From Candolleomyces eurysporus (Eukaryota > Basidiomycota > Agaricomycetes > Agaricales > Psathyrellaceae), in contig JANBPK010000844.1 in assembly GCA_027579435.1 (NCBI GenBank), forward strand, positions 124,001 through 188,000: DNA of 64,000 nucleotides, written 5' to 3'. Below the pieces are notes generated by a model. That model did not search any database, had not been told where the DNA came from, and saw only the letters and a program-made list of their open reading frames with translations. This document shows positions 42,982-53,499 of this stretch, one piece after another. Numbering within the stretch: position 1 is the stretch's first letter; each line of letters starts with the position of its first letter. The position numbers and the translations under genes were made by a program.

Positions 42982-45522
42982 ATGCTCTATCTTTCCCCTT
43001 TCCAGATTCTTGCGTCCGTCCTCATAGGACTTCTGATCCTGCGTCTACTTCGCGTCTTTGTCCTTGCTCATCCCTTGGACTGTATTCCCGGACCACCAAG
43101 CCAAAGCCTTGTGAAGGGTCTGTCGTCATTGCTTCCGCCTTCTGGTTCGAACAATCTAACCATTCGTTCTTCGATATAGGGAATTTGGGTCAGCTTTTCT
43201 CAACCGATTCTCGTAACTTCCACAGATCCCTCTCCGAAACGTGTAAGTCTTAGGGCTGGTGTGTCCCCTGTGCCTTTCGCTCATACAGCACTCAGATGGC
43301 GGGGTTGCGAGAACCTTTGGTTTCTTCAAGGTAATGCGAGGCACATCTTGTCCTCCTGCGCTTTGATGTCATTCTTTTCTACCAGGAGCGTTGCCTGTTC
43401 ATCCACGACCCCAAAGCGTTGCATCACATCTTCGTGAAGGTAATAGACTACTCTCACCTTCTGCATAATCAAAGATACTTAATCTCTTGTCTTCAGGATC
43501 AACATATCTATGAAGAAACTACGGCATTCATAGCGTGAGGCTCATAGAGAGCTAGCACATACAGCCGATTGAACTGATGCCGCCTTTTTAGTGGAAATAA
43601 GGCTGTATTCGGCGACGGCTTGTTATCGACTCTAGGTTTGTGTCATCCGAAAATGAGTCACTCAAGGCAACTGAATGCGTACAGGGGATCAACATCGAAA
43701 GCAAAGGAAAATGCTGAATCCCGTGTTCTCTCCGGCACACATGAGAACGATGAGTGAGTTCGTCGACGATCGTTGTTGCCAGCGGGCTATTAATTAATTC
43801 ATATCTAGCTTCACAGTTCTTTGGTGTCACGTATAAGGTATGACAACCAGTATGAGATTCTTATGCGGCTTCGTGTCCTGACATCCGCGTTTAGCTGCGC
43901 GATGTGTTCCTTCGGAAAACGTCTAATGGCCCGCAAGAGGTGACTCACTATTCAAACCTGTTATATGAGTTCACTCATCCACTTTCCTGTACCACTGTCT
44001 AGATTGAAGCCATGACCTGGCTGGCAAGGACTGCGTTCGAAATCGTGGCTCAAAGCGGTTTTGGAACATCGTTCGATCCCATCTCGGAAGATTATTCGGA
44101 GCATCGATTCGTCAAATCGACGAAGCTACTTGGGTGCGTTGATTCTATCCTCTAAGTGGCAATAAATTCCGATCCATTTCCCTATGGCAATAGTCCTGTC
44201 ATTCGTGGTTTGATCCTACTACGACTATACATCGTACCTGTGATCTACAAATACAAGCTGGGCACTCCAAGCTTCTGGCGGACGCTTGTGAATATCTTGC
44301 CGTGGAACAGGCTCCACAAGTTGCGAGATATCGTCGATACGATGTATGATACATCTTTCGACCTGTTCAACGAGAAGAAGCAAGCGTTGGCCAATGATGA
44401 AGCTGGGTTTAAGACCACCCGTAAAGATCTGATGAGCGTCCTCAGTACGTATCTCCGTTTTGCATTTACTTTTCGCTCTCCTGACTTCTTTCTAGTCCAC
44501 GCAAACTCGAAGGCGTCGGAGGAAGACAGGTTACCTGACGATCAAGTTTTGGCGCAGATATCGCAAGTTTCTCCATTTTGAGTATGATCACGACGCTTAC
44601 CATTAAATTGAACTTTAGGACTTTCACCTTCGCTGCTATGGATACAACCTCCAGCGCCCTTTGTCGAATTTTCTGGCTTTTGGCCACTCATCAGGACGTC
44701 CAAGACAAACTTCGCTCAGAGATTCGCGAGGTTAAAAAGGGCTGCAGCTCGGAGGAACCCGACTACGACAAGCTGTCATCCATGCCATACCTAGACGCTG
44801 TATGCCGGGAAACCCTGCGTTTGTGAGTCAGCATGGACAGGGTCAATTCTATACAATCTTATTCTAACTTTCTACTTGGCAGGTATACGCCAATCAGCCT
44901 GCTAGCGAGGGAGTAAGTCATACTTCATAATCTTATATGTTTCGTACAATGGACCAACATCTGAATAGGGCCCGTCAAGATGCTGTTCTTCCCCTCTCAA
45001 GGCCAATTGAGACGATCGACGGTCGTAAGATCCAGGAGTTACATATACCTAAGAACACGAAGGTATTTGCATCTCTCCTTGGAAGCAATACGACCCCGGA
45101 GCTATGGGGTCCCGACACGTACGAGTGGAAACCCGAGCGATGGCTTAGTCCTCTGCCTGAAAAACTCGTTGATGCGCATATCCCTGGAGTCTATTCTCAT
45201 CTGTGAGTGTTGGTTGAAAGTAGAGGATTCAGTTGACTGATCCACAGCTTTGAAGGATGACATTTATTGGTGGGAGTCGTTCCTGTATTGGTTTCAAATT
45301 CTCGCAAATGGAAATGAGTAAGTGAAGAGTTGCCTGCCATTCAAAGTTTGCAGTGGCTCATGGACGCAACCAGAGGCTATCCTTTACGTCCTCATCGATC
45401 AGTTCAAATTTTACCCCACGAAACAAGAAATCTTTTGGAATAGTATTGGGATCTCTACTCCGTCCGTTGACCGCACCCAGCTGCGACCAGAAATGCCTTT
45501 GCTGATTGCTCGGGCTGACTGA
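42982..45522 (+). CDS. Cytochrome P450, array copy 4 (CYP5150-like family)
   Basis: Start MLYLSPFQILASVLIG (42982), then RVFVLAHPLDCIPGPPS. Blocks: GNLGQLFSTDSRNF, GGVARTFGFFK, ERCLFIHDPKAL, NKAVFGDGLLSTL, HRKQRKMLNPVF, EAMTWLARTAFEI, HANSKASEEDRLP, FAAMDTTSSALCRIF, CRETLRL, WKPERW. The haem loop is MTFIGGSRSCIGFKF, with Ser replacing a Gly of the other copies while the FxxGxRxCxG consensus is kept. TGA at 45520-45522. 17 exons; the intron before the I-helix exon uses a GC donor (44563-44618), like copy 3. The leucine-to-aromatic exon junctions match the rest of the array. No lesion seen; predicted functional. Substrate unknown. Confidence 0.88.
44563..44618 (+). other. GC-AG intron in P450 array copy 4
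   Basis: Exon end CAGATATC followed by gcaagt; acceptor ...actttag at 44618. It is at the same site as the GC donor of copy 3, whereas copies 1, 2, 5 and 6 use GT there. Confidence 0.78.
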
Positions 45523-47257
45523 CAAGCTCTCAAGTATTTCGCTGCGTGTGAGGAGAATCTCGTAAAGTAGCCTGTCGGGACGTATGTGGGCATGTCTTCT
45601 GTTATCTAATCAGACCTCTTGGAATAAACAGTTCAAGTTAGCACTGAGGACTTCATCTAGGATTACATTGAGCGTATGACAAACGATTATTGCAGTATAC
45701 TTGAGAGATAATAAGAAGAAGTGTTTGAGAGTACGTCGAGACAACGAGATCGTTGTAATTGCTCCAGATCCTGTGAGAACTCTTAGATTCGTTGGATGTC
45801 GTGAGCGTCGTGGTGCTGGCTCGAATGAGAGATAGCTGCTGTTGAAACCATTGCTCACACTCTCTGCTGAGCACTCTCCGATATTGAGAGTGCTGGTCTC
45901 CCAGTCATACTCCGTTGGCCACAGGAGGACAACAAACTCAGGACCGGTAGAACAAAGTCCAATTTTTCATCAATACCCATTTATCATTGCCGCCCGACTT
46001 GGTGCATGCAGCGCATCCCTCACGCGATCTGGGCCAACCGACTCGATTGCCAGCCTCCATGGAGCCCCTCCGTACTTCAACGCTAGCGCACCTCGTTGGG
46101 ATCGGAGGAACTCGTTGCAACGAGATCCATACCGTGCATATATATATGTGTCAGGCGTCAGTCCAATTTTCGAGTTGACTTGGTATAACTGCTGGATGAT
46201 GGGACGGGGAANCGGGGGCCCCATGAGGTTGGCGCCAACAGGTATTGAAAGGAATGCCTCGTTGTATCAGGTATCACCGGAGAGCTTATCCTTCTTTGCT
46301 AGTATAAACGATGCGGACACCGTGAGGGCCAGGAGATCGTGCTAGGTGGCACTTGTGTCAGCGTCCCTTATACTAAAAATGGTATGTGAAATGCGTTTTA
46401 TGGAAGTTATAATGGGTGCGTATCCGTTTTCCCTTCATTTTGGTAACCTTTTTGAACCGGTCGGTGAGCGGTCCAAGGCGCATCATTGTTTGGATCCAAC
46501 GCTAGACAAACAGCGTCAGCCACCATTTGGGCTCTCGTTCCCCGATGTTGACTTGTCGTGAGCTCTCGAGACATGTTGATATACGACCTTCTTTACCAGA
46601 AGTACCCAAAGAGAAGGGCGCGGTAGTTCGAGGGTTGACCAGCTGAGGTGATGTTAACCCATGAGCTGAGTTGGTATGCAATTGCTGAGCGCGGAGTAAC
46701 ACGGTAAGCACCATCGTTGTGCAAAACAAATTTTTCGGTTGAGAAGTGGCTGATATCCGGCTCTAGATGTCATGAGGTACCTGCTAATGACAATCTCGTT
46801 GCATTCAATCTCTGCGAATAAGGGAAGAACCCCGATCCATAACGGATCTTTATCATTACGACTAGGTGAAAGCACCCTACGGTTCCTCTGTTGGCTCCAA
46901 CTACAGTTCCGAACATCCGCACCAGAACATCAATGCAGCTCAACAGTTTATTTCAGGACAGGTAGTCGGGTACTCGTAGTCATCGTAGCCATCGCCGAGC
47001 CCGAATTTCTCATTCGGATGTACTGCAAGCGCTCCGACTTCTTTGGAGCTACCATTCGCTATCTTTTGACTATATGACAGTATGTCACTGTACAAGCCTT
47101 CACGGCATGGGAACGGGCTGGAACTGCACACGTCAAGACAGGACCGTCAAGTGACCATCACTGCTCAAAGAGAAGCATGGACAATCGTGTACATATAAAA
47201 GGCGTCGACCTGCTTCTCTACCGGTAGAATCATTACCGGCCCCGGAAGAAGATCGAT
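45523..47257. other. Spacer between P450 array copies 4 and 5
   Basis: About 1.7 kb, the longest gene-free spacer in the right half of the array. It contains an N at 46212. Open frames (45842-46345 +, 45610-45858 -) are not protein-like. No P450 remnant is recognised by eye. TATA of copy 5 at 47194-47200. Confidence 0.5.
47194..47200 (+). promoter_or_regulatory. TATA box of P450 array copy 5
   Basis: TATAAAA within 'acatataaaagg', 58-64 bp before the ATG at 47258. Confidence 0.6.
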
Positions 47258-49843
47258 ATGTCCATCACTATCCTGCAGTTACTCTGTCTACTTGCAGCCT
47301 TCGTTGTCTGGAGGCTTGTTCGTCGCTTTGTGTTGTCGCACCCCTTGGATAACATTCCTGGTCCAGCTTGCCAGTCGTTACTGACAGGTTTGTCTTCTTT
47401 GGATCCTCACCCCTGTAATCAACTCACCTCACTCGATACAGGAAACGTGAACCAGCTTTTCTGTTCTGACTCATGGGATTTTCATCGGTCATTAGCCGAA
47501 ACTTGTACGTTCGAAGAAATGATTTCCTCTTAGAGACGAGGTCGCTGAATGATTTGTAGATGGAAGAGTGTGCAGAGTCTTTGGTCCCTTCAAGGTGAAC
47601 TTCCCTGTCCCTTCACGAGGTACTGATGTCTCAATGCATGGACATTGCTTGTAGGAGCGCCAAATATACGTCCACGACCCCAAAGCGTTGCACCACATCT
47701 TCGTTAAGGTCCGTTTCTCTATTCCTCGTTTATGCGAGGCCGCTTGTTCAATGTTGTTCCTTGCAGGACCAATATGTGTTTGATGAAGGCATTTTCTTCC
47801 TTGCGTGAGTTTTGGCAGACGATGCATTGCAGCTAGAAACCCCCCGAGCTGACAACATTGCTCGATCGGCAGAGGAAACAAAGCCATGTTTGGGGATGGA
47901 CTCTTGTCCACGTTGGGTCCGTTAATTTCCCAAAGCTCTCTTCAAGGTTAAGCAGCCGAGCCTGATATCCTTGGTTCTAGGCCACCACCATAAGAAGCAG
48001 CGCAAGATGCTCAATCCTGTGTTTTCGACTGCGAATATGAGAACGATGAGTATGTTTCGTCGCCGTGTCTGAGCTCTCTCCATACTGATAGGCGATTACA
48101 GCTTCCCAATTCTTTAACATATCTTACAAGGTACGTCACGTCGAACAGTGGCACGGTCAATCACAGTTCTAAACCAAAATATCGTTCAGCTTCGCGATGT
48201 TTTTGTTAGGAAAACAGCCAATGGTACGCAGGAGGTGAGTCTCATGGCCCTCTAAGTTCGCGATGGCCGGTTGTTTAACTTTGTCTAGATTGATGTTATG
48301 GGGTGGATGACAAGGACCGCTCTCGAGATCATCTCCCAGAGCGGTCTTGGAACTTCATTTGACCCCATAAGCGAAGACCACATTGAGCACCCCTACATCA
48401 CTTCAATCAAGCTTCTTTTGTACGTCGTTGAGCTCCTACTTAAACTCAACGTACTTACCCATGTCAATTAGCCCTGTCGCCCGTACTCTCATGGCTTTCC
48501 GCATGTATGTCATGCCGATAGTCTACAAGTACAAGCTTGGCACACCTCGAATCCAGCGTTTGCTGGTCAGCTTGACGCCCATTAAGGCGCTTCACAAGCT
48601 GCGCGACATGTCGGACGTCATGCATAACACATCCCTCGAAGTGTTCAACAATGCAAAGCAGAAGGCGATGATTGGCGAGGAGATCGGAGACTCGAAGGCA
48701 AACCATAAGGATCTGTTGACTATTCTCAGTGAGTAACAGTCATGTCTATAGATCGTTTACCGACACGAATGCGACTACTCGCCTCCCCAATTCTAGTGCA
48801 AGAGAACGCTAAAGCTTCGGATGAGGACAAGCTACCCGACAGCGAAGTACTGGCCCAAATCTCGTCAGTTTTCATTCACCCCCATGCATCTCGAGACTCC
48901 GTTGACGATATGTTCAGGACGTTCATGTTCGCAGGAATGGACACCACATCCAGCGCTGTGTGTCGTATCATTTGGCTCTTGGCTACGCATCAGGACGTTC
49001 AGGACAAATTGCGTGCTGAGATTCGCGAAGCAAAGCGAAACTACGAGGAACCGGACTACGACCAACTGTCGGGTTTGCCGTACCTCGATGCTGTGTGTCG
49101 AGAGAGTCTTCGACTGTAAGTTTCATGCATTATAATACTGGCATTTTTGCTGACTAAAAGGTCTTTTCTAGGTACGGTCCAGTGAGCACGATCGCGAGAG
49201 AGTACGTGGACGCTGAGTCCCAATTCCAATATCATGTTCGGTGAAAACTGATATGGTGCACTAGAGCCCGCGAAGATGCCGTACTTCCGTTGTCAAAGCC
49301 AATCAAGACGGTCGACGGCCAGTTTGTCCAAGAGATTCACGTCCCCAAGGGTACCGTCGTCCTTGCTTCTCTCCGAGCGAGTAATACTACGCCGGAGCTT
49401 TGGGGTCCGGACTCGTATGAATGGAAGCCAGAGAGATGGCTTTCGCCTTTGCCTGAGAAGGTTATCGAGGCCCATATTCCTGGCGTTTACTCTCATTTGT
49501 GAGTTCCCAGATGTTTCTTACTCATTCGAGATTGTTGACGCCATGGTTCTCCCGTAGAATGACGTTCATCGGTGGCGGACGGGCATGCATTGGATTCAAG
49601 TTCGCTGAAATGGAAATGAGTACGTTGGCGGCCAATCTCTCTGCACATACTACCTGGATCACTGACGGTTTACCCACTCTTTCTCGAACAGAGGTCCTGC
49701 TTTACATTCTCATCGACCAATTCAAGTTCTCTCTGCCGAAGCAGGAGATATTCTGGACGATGCCAGGGGTCGCATCGCCTTGCCTCGATCACACAAAGTT
49801 GAGACCGGAAATGCCGATGTTGGTGTCTCGTGCCCCGAATTGA
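47258..49843 (+). CDS. Cytochrome P450, array copy 5 (CYP5150-like family), about 540 aa
   Basis: Start MSITILQLLCLLAAFVV (47258), then RRFVLSHPLDNIPGP. Blocks in exon order: GNVNQLFCSDSWDF, GRVCRVFGPFK, ERQIYVHDPKALHHIF, DQYVFDEGIFFLA, NKAMFGDGLLSTLG, HHHKKQRKMLNPVF, DVMGWMTRTALEI, SQSGLGTSFDPISEDH, then a long helical exon (YKYKLGTPRIQRLL) and EENAKASDEDKLP-type linker. I-helix MFAGMDTTSSAVCRII has the classical AGxDTT form. ExxR in CRESLRL, WKPERW, haem MTFIGGGRACIGFKF. TGA at 49841-49843. 17 exons, all GT-AG. It is the copy whose I-helix fits the general P450 consensus best. It is followed within 75 bp by the end of the convergent F-box gene. Confidence 0.9.
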
Positions 49844-49915
49844 CAACCTGCGTATGTACTTGAGATAGAAAGACAAGATGGCCTGTTATACTAGTAGCTC
49901 TACAGTTTCAACTGT

Positions 49916-51144
49916 TTAATAGAATGCGCGTGGACTATCAGCGTTCGTCCTTTCAGCAATCTTCTTCTCGTGGTGGTCCTTGATCTGCAGGGCGACCATC
50001 CAAATTCTCTTACGATTCCGCATGCTAGGATTTCGACTGCACTGAATCCAATACTTTAACCATGGAATCTTGGATTGAAGCTCGGCCGGGGGAATGCCTG
50101 CATGGGTAAGCCATTTTCCCTCCCACCAATCAAGATCTTCTCGCTGTCGGGTTCCATCTGGAGTTACAATTGGATTGGAGGGGAAGTACCACGGCTCCAT
50201 GGTCTTCATGGCTTGGTAGGCCAGGTGATTGAGGTTGAGTTCCCCTCGAAGACGTTTGTTCAGCGTTAAAACATTCAAGAAAGACTTCAGGGGGAGGTGT
50301 TCGCAGATGAGGAAGAGGAGTTCAAGTGGTAATCTGTCGAATCCTGGTTCAGTTGGACACGACGAATCTGAATGCAAGGTATCTGTTGTGTCGGGATGGA
50401 ATTGAGACAGTCCTCGTGCAGCGATGGTTTCAGAAATAGGGTACCTAGCACAGATGGTGAGAATGTATTGAGTCGCTTGCGCGATGGCTTCTCTCACCGA
50501 TTGGGTCTGGTATACGCCCAAAGGTTTCCCTTTCCTCTCCATGCTTCGTAGAGAATCTCTTCGTCGGTGAGGCTCGTGTTGCAAAGCAGGCTGTACCAGA
50601 ATTCCGCGACAGTGGTCTCCGTTTCACATATACTTGGAAGTAAAGCGAAACGCCCATTGCTCGGTACAACTCCATAATCGATCTCGATTGGAGCCCCGCT
50701 CTCATCGTCGCCGATGAAATATCGAAAAATATCTTCTGGCCCGAGCTCTGGAGCGACGGTTAGGAGGATGGAATAACTTGGAAAGGTGATGTAGAGCCCT
50801 TTGTCCAACCCAATGTCGTACTGGATCAATCGGTCGTTACTCTTGTGGTACGCTCCATAGTAGCTTGTCGGAACTGTATTAAAGATGGCAAAAATGCTGT
50901 TTTTTGCTTTCTCGGCGGCGATTTGTTCTATTTGTACGGTCATTTAGTCGGAAAATTGAGGAGAGTAGGGTGTTTGAGAGTTACCATTGGAAACCCGGTG
51001 CACAGGCCCAGTCCAGGCTCTGAAGCTCGCAGGAGGGGAGCGTACTATCAAAACGCAATCATGGGATGCTTTAAGATCGCCTTTGGAGAAGCGCAGTCCA
51101 TCTAGGACTGTCTTGGAAGGCGCTGTCTCCCAGATGACTGACAT
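49916..51144 (-). CDS. F-box protein, 372 aa
   Basis: Probable substrate-recruiting subunit of an SCF ubiquitin ligase. Exons 50985-51144, 50498-50927 and 49916-50444 join in frame to 373 codons. Residues 1-195 are an unrecognised N-terminal domain (MSVIWETAPSKTVLDGL, SFRAWTGPVHRV, TVPTSYYGAYHKSND, EIDYGVVPSNG). The F-box is central: FDRLPLELLFLICEHLPLK, then FLNVLTLNKRLRGELN. The C-terminal part has DLDWWEGKWLTHAGIPPAEL and IPWLKYWIQCSRNP and ends in a charged helix. No LRR or WD repeats are seen, so substrate binding is unassigned. The F-box far from the N-terminus is common in mushroom F-box families. Start chosen as the ATG opening exon 1, 447 bp from the divergent RRP7 start. Confidence 0.8.
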
Positions 51145-51591
51145 TTATCTCGTTTCAAAGTAGGGATTACGCAGACCAACCTTTCCAATTCCGCAAGACA
51201 TCGCTTTTTGAAGGGTCACTGTTTCGAATTTTTTTNCATGGTATTCTCAATCCGCAAGCTGTCGAGGTCATGGCCTGGATAGTAGGCGGAGGAAAAGATT
51301 TTTATAAGTACCTAACGCAGGTATCAGCTTGCATCACAAGATGCATCACGAAACACGGACAATGTCATTGCGCCAGATATGTGTCGTTCCAGCAATCTGC
51401 ATTATAATGATAAATCGCTTTTTCAGGGATGTAAAATGGGCTTACCGCACAGAAGTCGGCCATTAATTGCTTGAGAAAGATACGGTAGGGAGTCTGAGCG
51501 AGAGGGAGATAAGATAAGACGAAGCAAATCACAGATGCACTGCCAAACAAAGACCCGAAATTCGTACTTTCTCCGAATCAATTTTCGAAGA
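51145..51591. promoter_or_regulatory. Shared upstream region of the F-box gene and RRP7
   Basis: 447 bp between divergent start codons. An N lies at 51236 after a T run. No TATA box stands out and no gene is visible. Confidence 0.5.
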
Positions 51592-52636
51592 ATGGCTCCC
51601 TCGACCGCAACGACAGTGAATGGCTTCACCGTTTTGCCGGTAGCCTACTCGTCCTCATCGACCCACTATATTTATGCCAGAAAGCACATAGCGAAGAAAA
51701 CCGATGCCTCGACGGGGACCACCAGCAAGCGGAAAACCGGGGCAGATCTCCTAACAGGACGCACACTATTCTTGGTCAACGTGCCTCCAGACGCGACGGA
51801 ACGAGAGCTTGTCCTGTTATTCAAGCCCTGTGGCACAGTAGAGAGGGTTTTGTTTGATTTTGACGTCCAGGAGCAACAACATGCTGACGACGATAGTGAA
51901 TTGGAGGACGAGGACGGAACCGATGAAGGGGACGACATGGAGGACGCAGACGCTGAGGAGTCGCCCAGGCGGAAACGGAGGAGATTGGCAAAGGAGAATC
52001 AAGTACCCAAGGTCGTTTCATTACCAGAGACGCCTCTTAGGACGATACGCAAAACGGGTCTCACAGCCTACGTTATATTCCTCGACGAGTCGTCCTTGGA
52101 CCGGATAGCGTCTCTGTCGAGCAAAACAAGACCCTGGCCGACGTCTTCCGAAGAGCCTTCTGGACTGGAGCATTATGCCGCCATGTATCAGAACCTCCGG
52201 CCACCATTAGACTCGATCCGCGAGCACGTCGATAGCTATATGGAGCTGTTCGAGTACAAGCTGGCGAAATCGAAGCAAAAATCGCAGTACCGCAAGGGCG
52301 AGGCGATCGTGGACGAGGATGGCTTCACACTTGTTACGAGAGGTGGTGCCTATGGCAAAACGTTGGGTGGTGGTGTGGGTGTTGCGACCAAGCGGTTCCA
52401 GCGTTCGGGCGAGACTGCTAGGCGGAGGCCGAAGAAGGAGAAGAAGGAGAAGGAAGGTTTCTATGCTTTCCAGAGGGCAGAGAAGCAGAGAACAGGTACG
52501 TCGCTTTCCTTGTCCTGGGTTTTTGGATTCGAACTGATATAAATGGTTAGAACTGCTCAACCTCAAGCAAAAATGGGAGGAAGACAAGGCAAAGGTCGAG
52601 AAACTCAAACAATCGAGAAAGTTCAAACCGTATTAG
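51592..52636 (+). CDS. RRP7: Ribosomal RNA-processing protein 7 (RRP7), 329 aa
   Basis: Nucleolar factor needed for 18S rRNA maturation and 40S assembly. Two exons (51592-52495, 52551-52636) give 330 codons. Residues 48-85 form the RRM-like start (GRTLFLVNVPPDATERELVL, LFKPCGTVERVLFDF). An acidic insertion follows (DDDSELEDEDGTDEGDDMED) with a basic cluster SPRRKRRRLAKEN, a likely nuclear signal. The RRM-like fold closes with GLTAYVIFLDESSLDRI. The C-terminal RRP7 domain is clear: FEYKLAKSKQKSQ, AIVDEDGFTLVTRGG, the KKEKKEKEGFYAFQ(RAEK) helix and the end LKQSRKFKPY, all typical of the family. Complete and intact. Confidence 0.93.
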
Positions 52637-53499
52637 AAACGGATTGTCCATGTACTGTTGCTGTTGCGTTTCAATCTCACTTTAGCCGGGTTATACTCTC
52701 GCTAATGAAATGCTTTCGCGTTGAGATATTAATTCAGGACGGTGCCATCGGCGGCTGCTACAATATGAGTCTGCGTATAACTTCGGCATTGCGCCTCGAT
52801 GGTAAAGTCGGCAGGGTTTTCCATATATTCGGAGAGAAAAATCATCGTCCTCCTATCATGCCACTATTCCCAACAACATACCGCCGGAAACGCCGTCGCT
52901 TGTTGTTGGCGCAATGAAATTGGGTATAGTGCGCCTGTTATGGTCGTTCTCCCTTTCTGAAGAAAGGTTGAGCCATCTGCTGATAACTTTTTATCAGATA
53001 GTGACGAATGGCTGGTTCATTTGAGTCTGCATATTGTCGCCCTTGAACGATCATCCAGCCGAGTGGACGCGCACAGTTGGCCGGGTCCGCATATTCAACC
53101 TCTTACGGCAGCTTTTATGTGGCTCCCCAAGGCTCTGGTCCTCTGGAGGTCCACGACTTGAGACCCGACACGTCTACTGATGCCGACGACTTTTCATTCA
53201 CTTAGAGACCGTGGCAACATTGCAGAAGATTAGATGTCCGCCATGGCCGTTTTGAATGGAAACAATTTCGCCGAAGAAACACGTATGTCTCAGGCAAGCT
53301 CAGCGTAGTTGCCTTCCCATTCCCAAATTGCGCGTCAGGGTGGCTTCGTCCGATCAAACAGTTACGGCCTTTCGGATTGGAGTGTCTGTCCTCCCGGCAT
53401 CGATATCCCAGGGATGCTGTGATGTTTCCAACTACAACTTCCCAATGAGTGGTATATAAGTTCTCGTGGGTCGGTCCTACAATGCCATTCACCGTAACG
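52637..53499. other. Intergenic region between RRP7 and P450 array copy 6
   Basis: No gene is recognised. The P450 TATA box is at 53453-53460. Confidence 0.6.
53453..53460 (+). promoter_or_regulatory. TATA box of P450 array copy 6
   Basis: TATATAAG, 40-47 bp before the ATG at 53500, the same element and distance as in copy 2. Confidence 0.6.

Noticed and set aside
45842..46345. 167-aa open frame between P450 copies 4 and 5
   Set aside because: It crosses the N at 46212 and shows no domain or splice continuity.
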